Assembly (NCBI GenBank): GCA_046734335.1
Contig: JBKPRA010000010.1
Location: forward strand, 1-64,000
Length of the DNA stretch: 64,000 nt
From: DATBLE01 sp046734335
GTDB taxonomy: Bacteria > Actinomycetota > Thermoleophilia > Gaiellales > Gaiellaceae
Direction of reading: 5' to 3'
The translations under genes were made by a program, and so were the position numbers. The notes under the pieces were generated by a model. It ran no database searches. It worked only from the letters and a program-made list of their open reading frames with translations, and had not been told where the DNA came from. Each line of letters starts with the position of its first letter. The first letter of the stretch is position 1. Shown here piece after piece: positions 7,920 to 15,413 of the stretch.

Positions 7920-9560
7920 TCAAACAGGCTTCGTGGCGGTCGCCGGCGCCGGAGGGCCACCGAGCCGCGTCCAGACGTTCTCGACCAGGCGGGTTGCCTC
8001 CGGCCAGAGCAGCATCTGCCCGCCGAAGTTGAGGGCGCCGGCCGAGAAGACCCGTGCACCGCTGTCGTGCTCGTAATAGGTCATCTCCGCAGAGCGGCCG
8101 ATCCCGAAGAGGTCGGGGATCCTGGCCAGAACCTGAGTCGCCTGCGGCGAGCTCCACGCGCGGGCGTCGATCTCGATCCCGTAGATGCCGAACTCGTCGT
8201 CCTGCTTCAGGCCCGTGCCCTCGAAGGCCCAGGGCGCTACGTCGAGGCCGTCGACGACGAACGGGCCGTGCCGCTGTCCCCGGTCGCTGGCCAGGTACTG
8301 GACGCCGCACAGCGCCGCCTCGGGGCGCCCGAGCGAGCGCCACTCGTCGACCAGGAGGAGCGCTCCCTCGTGGCGGTCGACTCGGCGGAAGAAGTTGTTC
8401 GCCGAGAGGAACATCAGGTTGCCTCCGGCGTCGCGGTAGCCTGCGACCAGGTCGAACAGCCGGGTGGTCACGTACTCGGTGTGCCCGGGAAAGACGATTA
8501 GGTCGTAGGCGGCGCGGAGGTCCGCAGCGGAGGCGAACCTCTCCACGTCCTCATCGGCGTAGAAGTCGACCGCGCGGCCCGTCGAAGCCAGCCAGCGCAG
8601 GAACTGCAGGTCGTAGCTGCGGAAGCGATACGGGACGCCGCGGTTCGCCTGCGGGCGGGTCGGGTCGACGCTGACCGTCTTCCAGCGCGCGTACCACGTG
8701 TCGCCCCACCCGTCGCCGTCGGCGTCGTAGAAGTTGTACGCCTGCCACGTGCTCGTCGGCATCACGACGGCAACGCGGTGCTTTGGCGCCGCCGGCCGGA
8801 CCACGAGCGGGGCGAATCCGATGCGGCCGTCGTCGGCCTCGAGTCGGGCCGCATACACACCGCTGGGCCAGTCGCCGATCCGCACCCTGACCGTGGCCGG
8901 CCGATCGACGTTCCGCGACCAGCCCACCATGGTCGGGTCGCTGACCGGCACGCCGTTCATGACGTCGTTCGAGTTCGTTGGCTCGGTCTCCGGCCCGCAG
9001 TGGAGGAGCTGCATCGTGAGCTGTTGCGCGTCGGTTCGTACGGACAGCAGGGCGTTCTCGCCGGGAGCCGCGCCGAGCTTCCGGAAGCCTGCGTCCACGC
9101 CGAGCACGCGGACCACGGAGCGCTCTGTCGCCTGAACGCCGGTCGGGTCCTCGACCCGCAATCTGAGCAGGTACGTCCGTGGCTTCAAGGTCGTGTCCGG
9201 CACCCAGTCGAGCGTGTGTGACCCCGCCCCCAGCGAGACCGTGCGCGTGCCGACGGTCTGTTGGGCCGCATCGCCCGCCAGCTGCTCGGCGGCGGCTCCC
9301 TGTCCGGTGACGAGCGTTTCGAGCGTCACCCGGGCGCGCCGCGTGAGCACGAACCGAAGCTGTGCGCTGTCGCGTCCGGGCGCTATCCCGAGCGTCGCGA
9401 GCGCGGCGCCGTCCCCGAGGAAGGGCCGCTGCGTCGAGAGCCTGACCCCCGAGAGCAGCGGCTGCCGCAAGGCTCCGCGGGCGGTCGGAGCGAGCAGCGC
9501 GCCGGCGCCCAGAAACGCAAAACGCAGCAACCGCCCTCGAGTTCCGACCCAGGCCCCCAA
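7920..9560 (-). CDS. Exported N,N-dimethylformamidase beta-subunit-like protein
   Basis: About 546 residues from TTG 9560. A candidate -10, TACACT, lies ten bases upstream (9571-9576 on the + strand read as AGTGTA). The N-terminus, RGRLLRFAFLGAGALLAPTARGA, is an export signal and could be Tat-like. Next comes a beta-rich domain (about 60-270), then a C-terminal half with TWQAYNFYDADGDGWGDTWY, AYDLIVFPGHTEYV and GGNLMFLSANNFFRRVD. That half matches the large-subunit C-terminal domain of N,N-dimethylformamidase (an Fe enzyme with Tyr/Tyr/Glu ligands) and its many uncharacterised relatives. No small amidase subunit is present, so amide hydrolysis is not assured. Upstream, co-oriented, is the DUF2630 gene. 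Confidence 0.7.
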   Translation of the reverse strand: MGAWVGTRGRLLRFAFLGAGALLAPTARGALRQPLLSGVRLSTQRPFLGDGAALATLGIAPGRDSAQLRFVLTRRARVTLETLVTGQGAAAEQLAGDAAQQTVGTRTVSLGAGSHTLDWVPDTTLKPRTYLLRLRVEDPTGVQATERSVVRVLGVDAGFRKLGAAPGENALLSVRTDAQQLTMQLLHCGPETEPTNSNDVMNGVPVSDPTMVGWSRNVDRPATVRVRIGDWPSGVYAARLEADDGRIGFAPLVVRPAAPKHRVAVVMPTSTWQAYNFYDADGDGWGDTWYARWKTVSVDPTRPQANRGVPYRFRSYDLQFLRWLASTGRAVDFYADEDVERFASAADLRAAYDLIVFPGHTEYVTTRLFDLVAGYRDAGGNLMFLSANNFFRRVDRHEGALLLVDEWRSLGRPEAALCGVQYLASDRGQRHGPFVVDGLDVAPWAFEGTGLKQDDEFGIYGIEIDARAWSSPQATQVLARIPDLFGIGRSAEMTYYEHDSGARVFSAGALNFGGQMLLWPEATRLVENVWTRLGGPPAPATATKPV

Positions 9561-9600
9561 AGCCCGAATCAGTGTAGACGCCGGTTCAGCGGGCGATGCT

Positions 9601-9843
9601 CTACTGCCGGTAGTTCTCGACCACGTCCTCGGGTCGCGCCTGCGCCGCCTCCGGATCGAGGCCCGCCTCGCGGAGCGCACGCCGTTGCCGCAACAGATCC
9701 CAGCACTGGTCGAGCGAAATCTTCAGCTCTTCCAGGCGCTGCCGATCGGCATCCGTGGCGTTTCCGGACGCCTCGTGCTCCCAGAGCTGGTGCTCCTCCG
9801 CGACCAGCTGCTCGATCGTCCCGTGGATCTGCCCGTCCTCCAT
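9601..9843 (-). CDS. DUF2630 family protein
   Basis: 80 residues from an ATG with AGGAGGTGG upstream. The sequence is helical and charged: HGTIEQLVAEEHQLWEHEASG, then RLEELKISLDQCWDLLRQRRA, ending near RPEDVVENYRQ. This is the DUF2630 pattern, a short actinobacterial protein of unknown function likely to form a helical hairpin. A TACTCT -10 candidate lies on the minus strand at 9874-9879, giving a short leader. It is divergent from the shikimate-kinase-like gene; the two starts are about 40 bp apart. Confidence 0.8.
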   Translation of the reverse strand: MEDGQIHGTIEQLVAEEHQLWEHEASGNATDADRQRLEELKISLDQCWDLLRQRRALREAGLDPEAAQARPEDVVENYRQ

Positions 9844-9884
9844 CTGTCCACCTCCTGTCGCTCGTATTCCGCAAGAGTAGAGCC

Positions 9885-10391
9885 ATGGTTCGCCACGTCG
9901 TGCTGGTCGGCCTGATGGGAACAGGGAAGACGACTGTGGGGCGCGGGCTCGCCGAGGCGCTCGGCCTGCCATTTTCCGACAGCGATGCGGCGATCGAGCG
10001 CGAGCGCGGCTCGACCGTGAAGGAGCTCGCCGACGAGATCGGCGTCGAGGAGATGCACGAGCTCGAGGCCCGGCACCTGCTCCGGGCGCTCGACGCGCCG
10101 GAGCCCAGCGTGATCTCGGCGGCGGCGAGCACGATCGACGACGCCGCCTGCCGGGCGGCGCTGGTCGCGCCCGGCGTGACGACGATCTGGCTGAAGGCCG
10201 ACCCCGCCGTGCTCGCCCGCCGCTTCGACCGGCAGCGCCACCGGCCGCGCTTCGGACGCTCACCGCGAGACCTGCTCGTCGAGCAGGCGACGGAACGGGA
10301 CGCGCTGTTCCGGTCGCTGCACCCGATCGAGATCGAGACCGGTGAGAGGAGCCAGGCAGAGGTGGTCGAACTCGCGCTGGCCGCCCTGTAG
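9885..10391 (+). CDS. Shikimate-kinase-like nucleotide kinase
   Basis: 168 residues. Walker A is GLMGTGKTT (8-16), followed by SDSDAAIE, which matches the Asp pair that binds Mg and shikimate in AroK. A lid-like RQRHRPRFG lies near 120. The GGG that contacts shikimate after the central strand is replaced by ISAAAS, and the gene is not with other aro genes. It is therefore a P-loop kinase of the shikimate/gluconate-kinase group, but shikimate may not be its substrate. It is a single gene between two divergently oriented neighbours. Confidence 0.7.
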   Translation: MVRHVVLVGLMGTGKTTVGRGLAEALGLPFSDSDAAIERERGSTVKELADEIGVEEMHELEARHLLRALDAPEPSVISAAASTIDDAACRAALVAPGVTTIWLKADPAVLARRFDRQRHRPRFGRSPRDLLVEQATERDALFRSLHPIEIETGERSQAEVVELALAAL

Positions 10392-10396
10392 GAGCT

Positions 10397-11179
10397 CTAC
10401 GGACGGTTGCGGGGACGGGGAAGCGGCGGGAGCTCTTTCGAGAGGTCCCGTCGATGCCTGCGGCTGACCCGTCGGTCGGCCAGCCAGTCGCGTCCGAACA
10501 CGAGGATCGGGACGATCACGATCAGCGAGAGGAAGGCGAGCGGAACGAGGAGCCAGACGGCGCCGAGCCGGCCGCGCGAGCCTCCGATCACCGGTTCGGT
10601 GGTCGTCGGCGCGGCGGTCGTGTTCGGAGCCGACGCGCTCTCGCCGCCGTGGGTGCCGTGCGCGTAGATGCCGTCGACGAGCCAGCGCGACCCGGGCCGC
10701 TTCAGATTGACGACGAACGAGCCGACGGGGTCGCGCGGCCGCCTCGGCTCCAGGGTCAGCTCCACACTGATGTCGCGGGGGTAGGAGTAGATCGTCGTCC
10801 AGCCGTGGAAGGTCGTGCCCGCTGGGTCGAAGGGGGGCACCGGGATCGTGCCGGCACGCCACTCGGCCCTGGTCGCCTGGCTCCGCAGCGATGGCGTCAC
10901 ATACGCCCGTGCGCCGATCGGGTCGCGGCGGGCGATCGCGGCCGGCACGAAGCGGTCGAACAGCCGGTCGATCCGACGGCGGACGTGCGGCGTCATCCGT
11001 ACCTGTTTCGGGCGGGCCACCGTCTGCACCGGACCGGACTCCACCGACGAGGCGATCCCGCCGTGATGCTCCGGGAGCAGAGCGATCACCAGTCCGGCGA
11101 CACCGGCGGCGACGACGAGGGCTGCCGCCCAGAGCAAACGGCGGCGCGCGCGATGGGAGCGCGGGACGAGACTCCGCAC
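10397..11179 (-). CDS. Membrane protein with two TM helices and an extracytoplasmic domain, unknown
   Basis: 260 residues from GTG 11179. Arg-rich start, TM helix 1 (about 15-35, LLWAAALVVAAGVAGLVIALL), an external domain (about 60-180) whose pattern (RFVPAAIARRDPIGARAYVT ... SRWLVDGIYAHG) resembles an NTF2/SnoaL-type fold, a Thr-rich linker, TM helix 2 (about 208-230), and a basic cytoplasmic tail with Pro/Arg clusters. Its role is unknown. The start lies next to the divergent oxidoreductase gene, so the two probably share a control region. Confidence 0.65.
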   Translation of the reverse strand: MRSLVPRSHRARRRLLWAAALVVAAGVAGLVIALLPEHHGGIASSVESGPVQTVARPKQVRMTPHVRRRIDRLFDRFVPAAIARRDPIGARAYVTPSLRSQATRAEWRAGTIPVPPFDPAGTTFHGWTTIYSYPRDISVELTLEPRRPRDPVGSFVVNLKRPGSRWLVDGIYAHGTHGGESASAPNTTAAPTTTEPVIGGSRGRLGAVWLLVPLAFLSLIVIVPILVFGRDWLADRRVSRRHRRDLSKELPPLPRPRNRP

Positions 11180-11224
11180 AGTTCCATGATCACAGACGAC
11201 TCCGGCTCGGAGATGATTGGCGCC

Positions 11225-12085
11225 GTGCAGCTCGGCGTCGTCTTCCCACAGACCGAGATCGGCGCCGACCCGGGCGCTGTGAGCGCCTTCGCTCAGGCGG
11301 CCGAGGAGATCGGATACGGCCATCTGCTCGCCTACGACCACGTCCTGGGCGCCGACGTGTCGCAGCGGGCGGACTGGCCGGGGCCGTACACGTCCGAGCA
11401 CCAGTTCCACGAGCTCTTCGTCCTGTTCGGCTACCTGGCCGCAGTCGCGCCCGGGCTGGAGCTCGTCGCGGGCGTGCTCGTACTGCCCCAGCGGCAGACG
11501 GCGCTCGCGGCCAAGCAGGCCGCCGAGGTCGACCTCCTCACCGGCGGACGCTTTCGCCTCGGCGTCGGGCTGGGCTGGAACTACGTCGAATACGAGGCGC
11601 TCGGCGAGGACTTCCGAAACCGCGGCCGGCGCTCGGAGGAGCAGATCGAGGTCTTGCGGCGCCTCTGGACGGAGTCCGTGGTCGAGTTCGACGGCCGCTG
11701 GCACCGGATTCCGGCCGCCGGGATCAACCCGTTGCCGGTGCAGCGGCCGATCCCGATCTGGATCGGCGGGTCGGCCGAGGTAGCGATCGAGCGGGCGGCC
11801 AGGATGGCCGACGGGTTCTTTCCGCAGCGCCCGCTCGAGGGAGGTTGGCCGGCGACGATGGAGCGTTTCCGCAGCTGGGCGGAGGAAGCCGGGCGCGATC
11901 CCGGGTCGATCGGGGTCGAGCAGCGAATCGACGTCTCGACCGGCACGCCGGACGCTTGGCGGGCCGCAGTCGAGGAGTGGCGCGGTCTGGGCGCGACCCA
12001 CGTCTCGTTGGTGACGATGCGCGGCGGTCTCGACGTCGACGGCCACATCGAACGCATCCGGGAGGCGTTCGAGGCACTGACATAG
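11225..12085 (+). CDS. LLM-class (F420-type luciferase-like) oxidoreductase
   Basis: 286 residues. It starts like others of the family (QLGVVFPQTEIG...), then GYGHLLAYDHVLG, TGGRFRLGVGLGWNYVEYEALG, PIPIWIGGSAEVAIERAARMADGFFP. These are hallmarks of the TIM-barrel bacterial luciferase superfamily, most of whose actinobacterial members use coenzyme F420. The GTG at 11225 fits the family start; upstream in-frame ATGs at 11186 and 11213 are possible. The substrate is unknown. The same reading frame continues past the stop into a coding-like remnant. Confidence 0.85.
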   Translation: MQLGVVFPQTEIGADPGAVSAFAQAAEEIGYGHLLAYDHVLGADVSQRADWPGPYTSEHQFHELFVLFGYLAAVAPGLELVAGVLVLPQRQTALAAKQAAEVDLLTGGRFRLGVGLGWNYVEYEALGEDFRNRGRRSEEQIEVLRRLWTESVVEFDGRWHRIPAAGINPLPVQRPIPIWIGGSAEVAIERAARMADGFFPQRPLEGGWPATMERFRSWAEEAGRDPGSIGVEQRIDVSTGTPDAWRAAVEEWRGLGATHVSLVTMRGGLDVDGHIERIREAFEALT

Positions 12086-12364
12086 GATCCGCTCGCACGG
12101 GCGAAGACGAAGGCCCCGACGAAGGACTTCGAGACCACCATTGCCGAGGCGTACAGGGCCCAGGGCAAGACGCTCGAGCCGGGCAAGGGGATACTGGACG
12201 GCAAGGTCGCATCACCCGCGGTCGCCCCGCGCTCGACGATGGCCCCGGCGGGCGACGTAGACGCGGCGGAGACGGCCTCGCCGCTGTTCGCCGAGTACGG
12301 GGCGCGGGTGGACGCTCAGAGCGCGCGGGAGCTGCTCGCCGCGCGCTCGAAGTCGCTGAAGTAG
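12086..12364 (+). pseudogene. Orphan C-terminal gene remnant (possibly HerA-like/DUF853 ATPase tail)
   Basis: About 92 codons with strongly coding-like GC third positions, in frame with the preceding stop at 12083-12085 and ending at TAG 12362-12364. No start codon with an RBS exists; the only internal ATG (12239) would give 41 residues. The tail SPLFAEYGARVDAQSARELL resembles the end of HerA-like DUF853/YjgR ATPases (SPL..KY...VDRESAYE-type). That is an inference from memory of the family, not a search. Most likely it is the 3' end of a gene whose front has been deleted. Confidence 0.35.
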
Positions 12365-12369
12365 CCGGG

Positions 12370-12852
12370 TCAGTGCGGCCAGGCGGCCGCAAGCTTGGCG
12401 CGCGTCTCGGCCAGATGCTCGGGCAGCACCTTCACGTCGGCCAGGACGGGCATGAAGTTCGTGTCGCCGGACCAGCGGGGTACGAGGTGCAGGTGGACGT
12501 GGTCGACGATCCCCGCGCCGGCAATGCGACCGAGGTTCCAGCCGACGTTGTAGCCCTCCGCCGCGAAGGTGGCGGCGAGCGACGTCATTCCCGCGCCGGC
12601 GAGCCGGTGCGCCTCCAGCGCCTCGGCATCGGTCAGCCCGGCGAAATCCCCGACGTGCCGATAGGGGGCGACCATCAGGTGGCCCGATGCGTACGGGAAC
12701 TTGTTCAGCAGTACGAACGCGGCCGCGCCGCGGTGGACGACCAGCATCTCCTCGTCGTCGCCCTCGGCAGCCAAGCAGAAAACGCAGCCTTCGAGCTCAT
12801 CGGCCTGGCGGATGTACTCGAGCCGCCACGGCGCCCAAAGCTGCCTCGTCAC
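12370..12852 (-). CDS. HIT-domain nucleotide hydrolase/phosphorylase (AP4A-type)
   Basis: 160 residues from GTG 12852. The start LWAPWRLEYIRQ and CVFC pair are typical of actinobacterial HIT proteins related to mycobacterial Ap4A phosphorylase. The histidine triad is HVHLHLVPR. Longer upstream starts would add only a low-complexity Arg/Ala extension. TACAAG lies six bases before the GTG, one base from the TANNNT pattern seen at leaderless genes here. Family members cleave dinucleoside polyphosphates or nucleoside phosphoramidates. Confidence 0.85.
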   Translation of the reverse strand: MTRQLWAPWRLEYIRQADELEGCVFCLAAEGDDEEMLVVHRGAAAFVLLNKFPYASGHLMVAPYRHVGDFAGLTDAEALEAHRLAGAGMTSLAATFAAEGYNVGWNLGRIAGAGIVDHVHLHLVPRWSGDTNFMPVLADVKVLPEHLAETRAKLAAAWPH

Positions 12853-13187
12853 GCCTCGCTTGTACCAGATGGTTCTCGCCGCCGCGGCCGACCTGCGCGG
12901 GGGGCGGCCCGCAACGGCTCGAAACCCGCCCGAAGTAGTCATGGTTCCGGCGAAGGTTGAGCCGGACTTCGGTCGGTCAAAGCCAGCGCTTCTGTCCAGC
13001 AGGTTGGGCCGGCTCAGTTTTCGGCTTGTTCAGGGGGGATGAGCCTCTCAAGGCAGCCCACAGCCTCGTTCTCTTTGTGTTGCCCGCTCGGAAACCGGCT
13101 CTAACGAACCCTTCACAGCGCCACCAGAACCGGCGACGCGACCGGATCTGCGCTTTAGTGGCCGCGGGCGGGTGCGCCGCTGTGCCG

Positions 13188-13397
13188 TCAGGGCGACCTC
13201 TCTCCCTTGCCCGGGCAATCATCCGGGCACCCGTCCAATTGGTTGGCGTCGACGGAAGCCGGCCCGCCGCCTGCCTTCGGCCACTCCACCCACGCGACCA
13301 CCTCGACCCGGTCGTACCTGACGTACCGCAGCGATGGGTGCCCCGTAAACGGGAAGCCCGAGGCACGTACCCAGCGTGCGGCCCGCCGGAGACGCAA
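13188..13397 (-). CDS. Possible small protein, unknown
   Basis: An open minus-strand frame of about 69 codons with high GC at third positions. It encodes a plausible soluble peptide (YVRYDRVEVVAWVEWP ... DGCPDDCPGKGERS) with a Cys pair near the C-terminus. The start (TTG 13397) has no RBS and the first 10 residues are Arg-rich and doubtful. No family is recognised. Kept as a low-confidence candidate because the codon pattern is better than in the overlapping frames. Confidence 0.25.
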   Translation of the reverse strand: MRLRRAARWVRASGFPFTGHPSLRYVRYDRVEVVAWVEWPKAGGGPASVDANQLDGCPDDCPGKGERSP

Positions 13398-13445
13398 GCG
13401 ACGGCACGAGGCACCCCCGGCGTGAGCAGCCGCTGCGTCACGCCG

Positions 13446-13451
13446 TACACT
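13446..13451 (+). promoter_or_regulatory. TACACT -10 element, leaderless type
   Basis: TACACT ends seven bases before the GTG at 13459 with no Shine-Dalgarno sequence between. Transcription would start at or next to the start codon. Confidence 0.5.
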
Positions 13452-13458
13452 CCGGACC

Positions 13459-13650
13459 GTGCCGCCCCAATACCTCTTTGAACTCCGCTACCGCGACGGC
13501 CGTATCGAGTCGATGCCCAGCGGCGAGTTCACCGGGACGACGCCGCTCAAACCCAACATGCGTATTTGGCTCGACAGCATGTGGTGGGTCGTCCGCGAGA
13601 TCGCAGACGAGCCCGGGTACGAGGCGAAGATCGTCCTGGACGAAGAGTAG
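13459..13650 (+). CDS. Small conserved-looking protein, 63 aa, unknown
   Basis: Starts at GTG. The predicted chain alternates short strands and turns (YLFELRYRDGRIESMPSG, then MRIWLDSMWWVVREI, ending in EAKIVLDEE) and looks like a compact beta-rich domain. The leaderless -10 (TACACT) supports it as a real gene. No family or partner is recognised. Confidence 0.6.
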   Translation: MPPQYLFELRYRDGRIESMPSGEFTGTTPLKPNMRIWLDSMWWVVREIADEPGYEAKIVLDEE

Positions 13651-13994
13651 CCGCTCCGACTGAGGATGCATCGAAGCCGGCGGCGCGTAAAGATTCGGGG
13701 TGGGCGGGTCGCTCGGTGCCGTCCTGCCTTGCCTCTCCCGCAGGGCGGACTTCGTGGAATGGGCGCCCCGCCCACTTTCTACGGCATACGCAACGCGTGA
13801 CGGATCGGATGAAGGGAGAGAAGACTCCGATCCGACCGGCGCTCCGAGCGAGGCGGATGAGCAGGCGGCGATGCTGCCGACCGAATTGGCTCGGCGGATG
13901 ATCGCCAGAGCCTGCGTCACGTCTTCGCGCGGTAGAAAATCGGGGTAGAAAGAGCGCGTAATCGGCGTGGTTACACGCGGCTACGCGCTGTTTC
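13651..13994. other. Intergenic region between convergent genes, nothing clear
   Basis: 344 bp separating the 63-residue protein from the 3' end of corA. No coding-like frame or terminator with a T-run was found. Confidence 0.35.
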
Positions 13995-14978
13995 TCAGAG
14001 CCAGCGCTTGTACCGGAAGAAGCCGACCAGTCCGGCAGCGAGGCCGATCATCACGCCGACGATCACCCAGAAGGCCTCCGCCGTCCCGAAGCCGGGGAAG
14101 TCGACGTTCATCCCGAAGATCCCGCTGATCAGCGTCAATGGGAGCAGCACCACGCTGAACACGGTCAGGAGCCGCAGCACGTTGTTCTGGCGGTGTGAGA
14201 TCACCGACTCGTTCGTCTGCTCGAGCCCCTCGACGACCTCCTTGTAGTTGTCGAGCAGGTCCCAGATCCGCTCGGCGGCGTCGACGATGTCATCGAAGTA
14301 GAGGTCGAGCTCCTTGGGCAGGTAGCGCTGGACGCGCCCGTCGAGCACCCGCAGGGTCGAGCGCTCCGGCTTGATGATCTTGCGGTACGAGATGATCTCC
14401 TGCTTGACGTTCGAGAGGTCGCGGACGACGTCCTCGGCACGACCCTCGAACATCTCGTCCTCGATCGAGTCGAGCTTGTGGCCGATCTTGTCGAGAATCG
14501 GGAAGCAGTAATCGAAGAGATCGTCGAGGACGTGGTAGAGCAGGTAGCCGGAGCCCTTGGAGAAGAGCGACTCTCTGAGCTCGCCGTCCTCCTCGCAGCG
14601 GGCGAAGAGACGGGTCACCGGCAGCAGCTCGACGTTCGGCAGCGTGATCAGGAAGCCCGGGCCGACGAAGACGTCGAGCTCGGCGGCGTTCAGCCGCTGG
14701 ATCGCCTTGTCGTAGGCCGGGAAGTGGAGCACCGAGAAGAGGTATTCCGGGTACTCGTCCACCTTCGGCCGCTGGCGCTTCGAGAGCACGTCCTCGAGAT
14801 CGAGCGGGTGCCAGCCGAAACGTTCGGCGAGCTGCGCGGCCTCGTCGCCGGTGGGCCGGTCGAGGTTGGCCCAGGTCAGGCCGTGGCCGGTGAGCTCGGC
14901 GAGCCGCGGCTCAGCGGGGCCGACGGCCTCGGTCGCGGCGAGCGCACGCTGCCGCTTGATGCGGGGCAGGCTCGGCAC
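13995..14978 (-). CDS. corA: Magnesium/cobalt transporter CorA family
   Basis: 327 residues, normal for CorA. A soluble alpha/beta N-terminal funnel domain (to about 260) with DLEDVLSKRQRPKVDEYPEYLF is followed by two C-terminal membrane helices. The signature GMN lies in LISGIFGMNVDFPG, at the pore mouth after TM1, and the protein ends FFRYKRWL. It forms a pentameric Mg2+ channel in the plasma membrane. The GTG start has no Shine-Dalgarno sequence. A minus-strand TAGACT (15019-15024 on the + strand, read AGTCTA) is a likely -10 about 40 bases upstream. Confidence 0.9.
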   Translation of the reverse strand: MPSLPRIKRQRALAATEAVGPAEPRLAELTGHGLTWANLDRPTGDEAAQLAERFGWHPLDLEDVLSKRQRPKVDEYPEYLFSVLHFPAYDKAIQRLNAAELDVFVGPGFLITLPNVELLPVTRLFARCEEDGELRESLFSKGSGYLLYHVLDDLFDYCFPILDKIGHKLDSIEDEMFEGRAEDVVRDLSNVKQEIISYRKIIKPERSTLRVLDGRVQRYLPKELDLYFDDIVDAAERIWDLLDNYKEVVEGLEQTNESVISHRQNNVLRLLTVFSVVLLPLTLISGIFGMNVDFPGFGTAEAFWVIVGVMIGLAAGLVGFFRYKRWL

Positions 14979-15320
14979 GGGGACTGAGGGGGTCGTCGGT
15001 CAGGAGCATGGCTGTGGGAGTCTAGCTGCCGCCTGCGGGATCTGGACCGGGCGCGGAGGCTGCGGATTCAGGCCGGCGAGATACGCGCGGGCCACGGGAA
15101 TTGGACAGCAGGCGCGGCCCGCGGCCCGATCCGGACGACAATACCGCCGGCTGAATCCGGGCAGAAAGAAGCTCCGCACGACTAGAAAACAGTCCCGACG
15201 GGGAGAGAGTCGACATCGGAACGCAACTGGGCGAGCGGAGCTGGACATATCGTAGCGCGCTCACCCGTATGTCGCCGACCCGCGTAGGAAAAGCACCGCT
15301 CGAAGCGGCTTTTTCGCCAA
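14979..15320. other. Intergenic region upstream of corA and downstream of tRNA-Arg
   Basis: Holds the likely corA -10 (TAGACT on the minus strand at 15019-15024). Nothing else is recognised in the remaining 300 bp, and no T-rich terminator follows the tRNA gene. Confidence 0.35.
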
Positions 15321-15393
15321 TGCGCCTGGCAGGAATCGAACCTGCGACCTCGCGCTCCGGAGGCGCGCGCTCTATCCCCTGAGCTACAGGCGC
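15321..15393 (-). tRNA. tRNA-Arg (anticodon CCG)
   Basis: The minus strand folds as a full cloverleaf of 73 nt including discriminator A. The acceptor arms GCGCCTG and CAGGCGC pair perfectly, the D-arm is GCTC...GAGC, and the anticodon stem is CGCGC/GCGCG with loop CTCCGGA (CCG at 34-36, reads CGG). The variable loop is five bases and the T-arm is GCAGG-TTCGAAT-CCTGC. No CCA is encoded. A TACACT -10 lies ten bases upstream (15403-15408). Confidence 0.97.
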
Positions 15394-15401
15394 GGGGGTC
15401 G

Positions 15402-15408
15402 TAGTGTA
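15402..15408. promoter_or_regulatory. Overlapping divergent -10 elements between tRNA-Arg and the dgcA-like gene
   Basis: The heptamer TAGTGTA reads TAGTGT on the plus strand, six bases before GTG 15414. Read as TACACT on the minus strand, it lies ten bases before the tRNA 5' end. One element may fire both ways. Neither direction has a good -35. Confidence 0.5.
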
Positions 15409-15413
15409 CCGGC

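Larger units (their letters stand above)
12853..13458. other. 606-bp region with at most one weak small ORF
   Basis: No recognisable gene apart from a weak minus-strand candidate at 13188-13397, listed separately. The rest shows no RNA gene. The leaderless promoter for the next gene lies at its right end. Confidence 0.35.
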
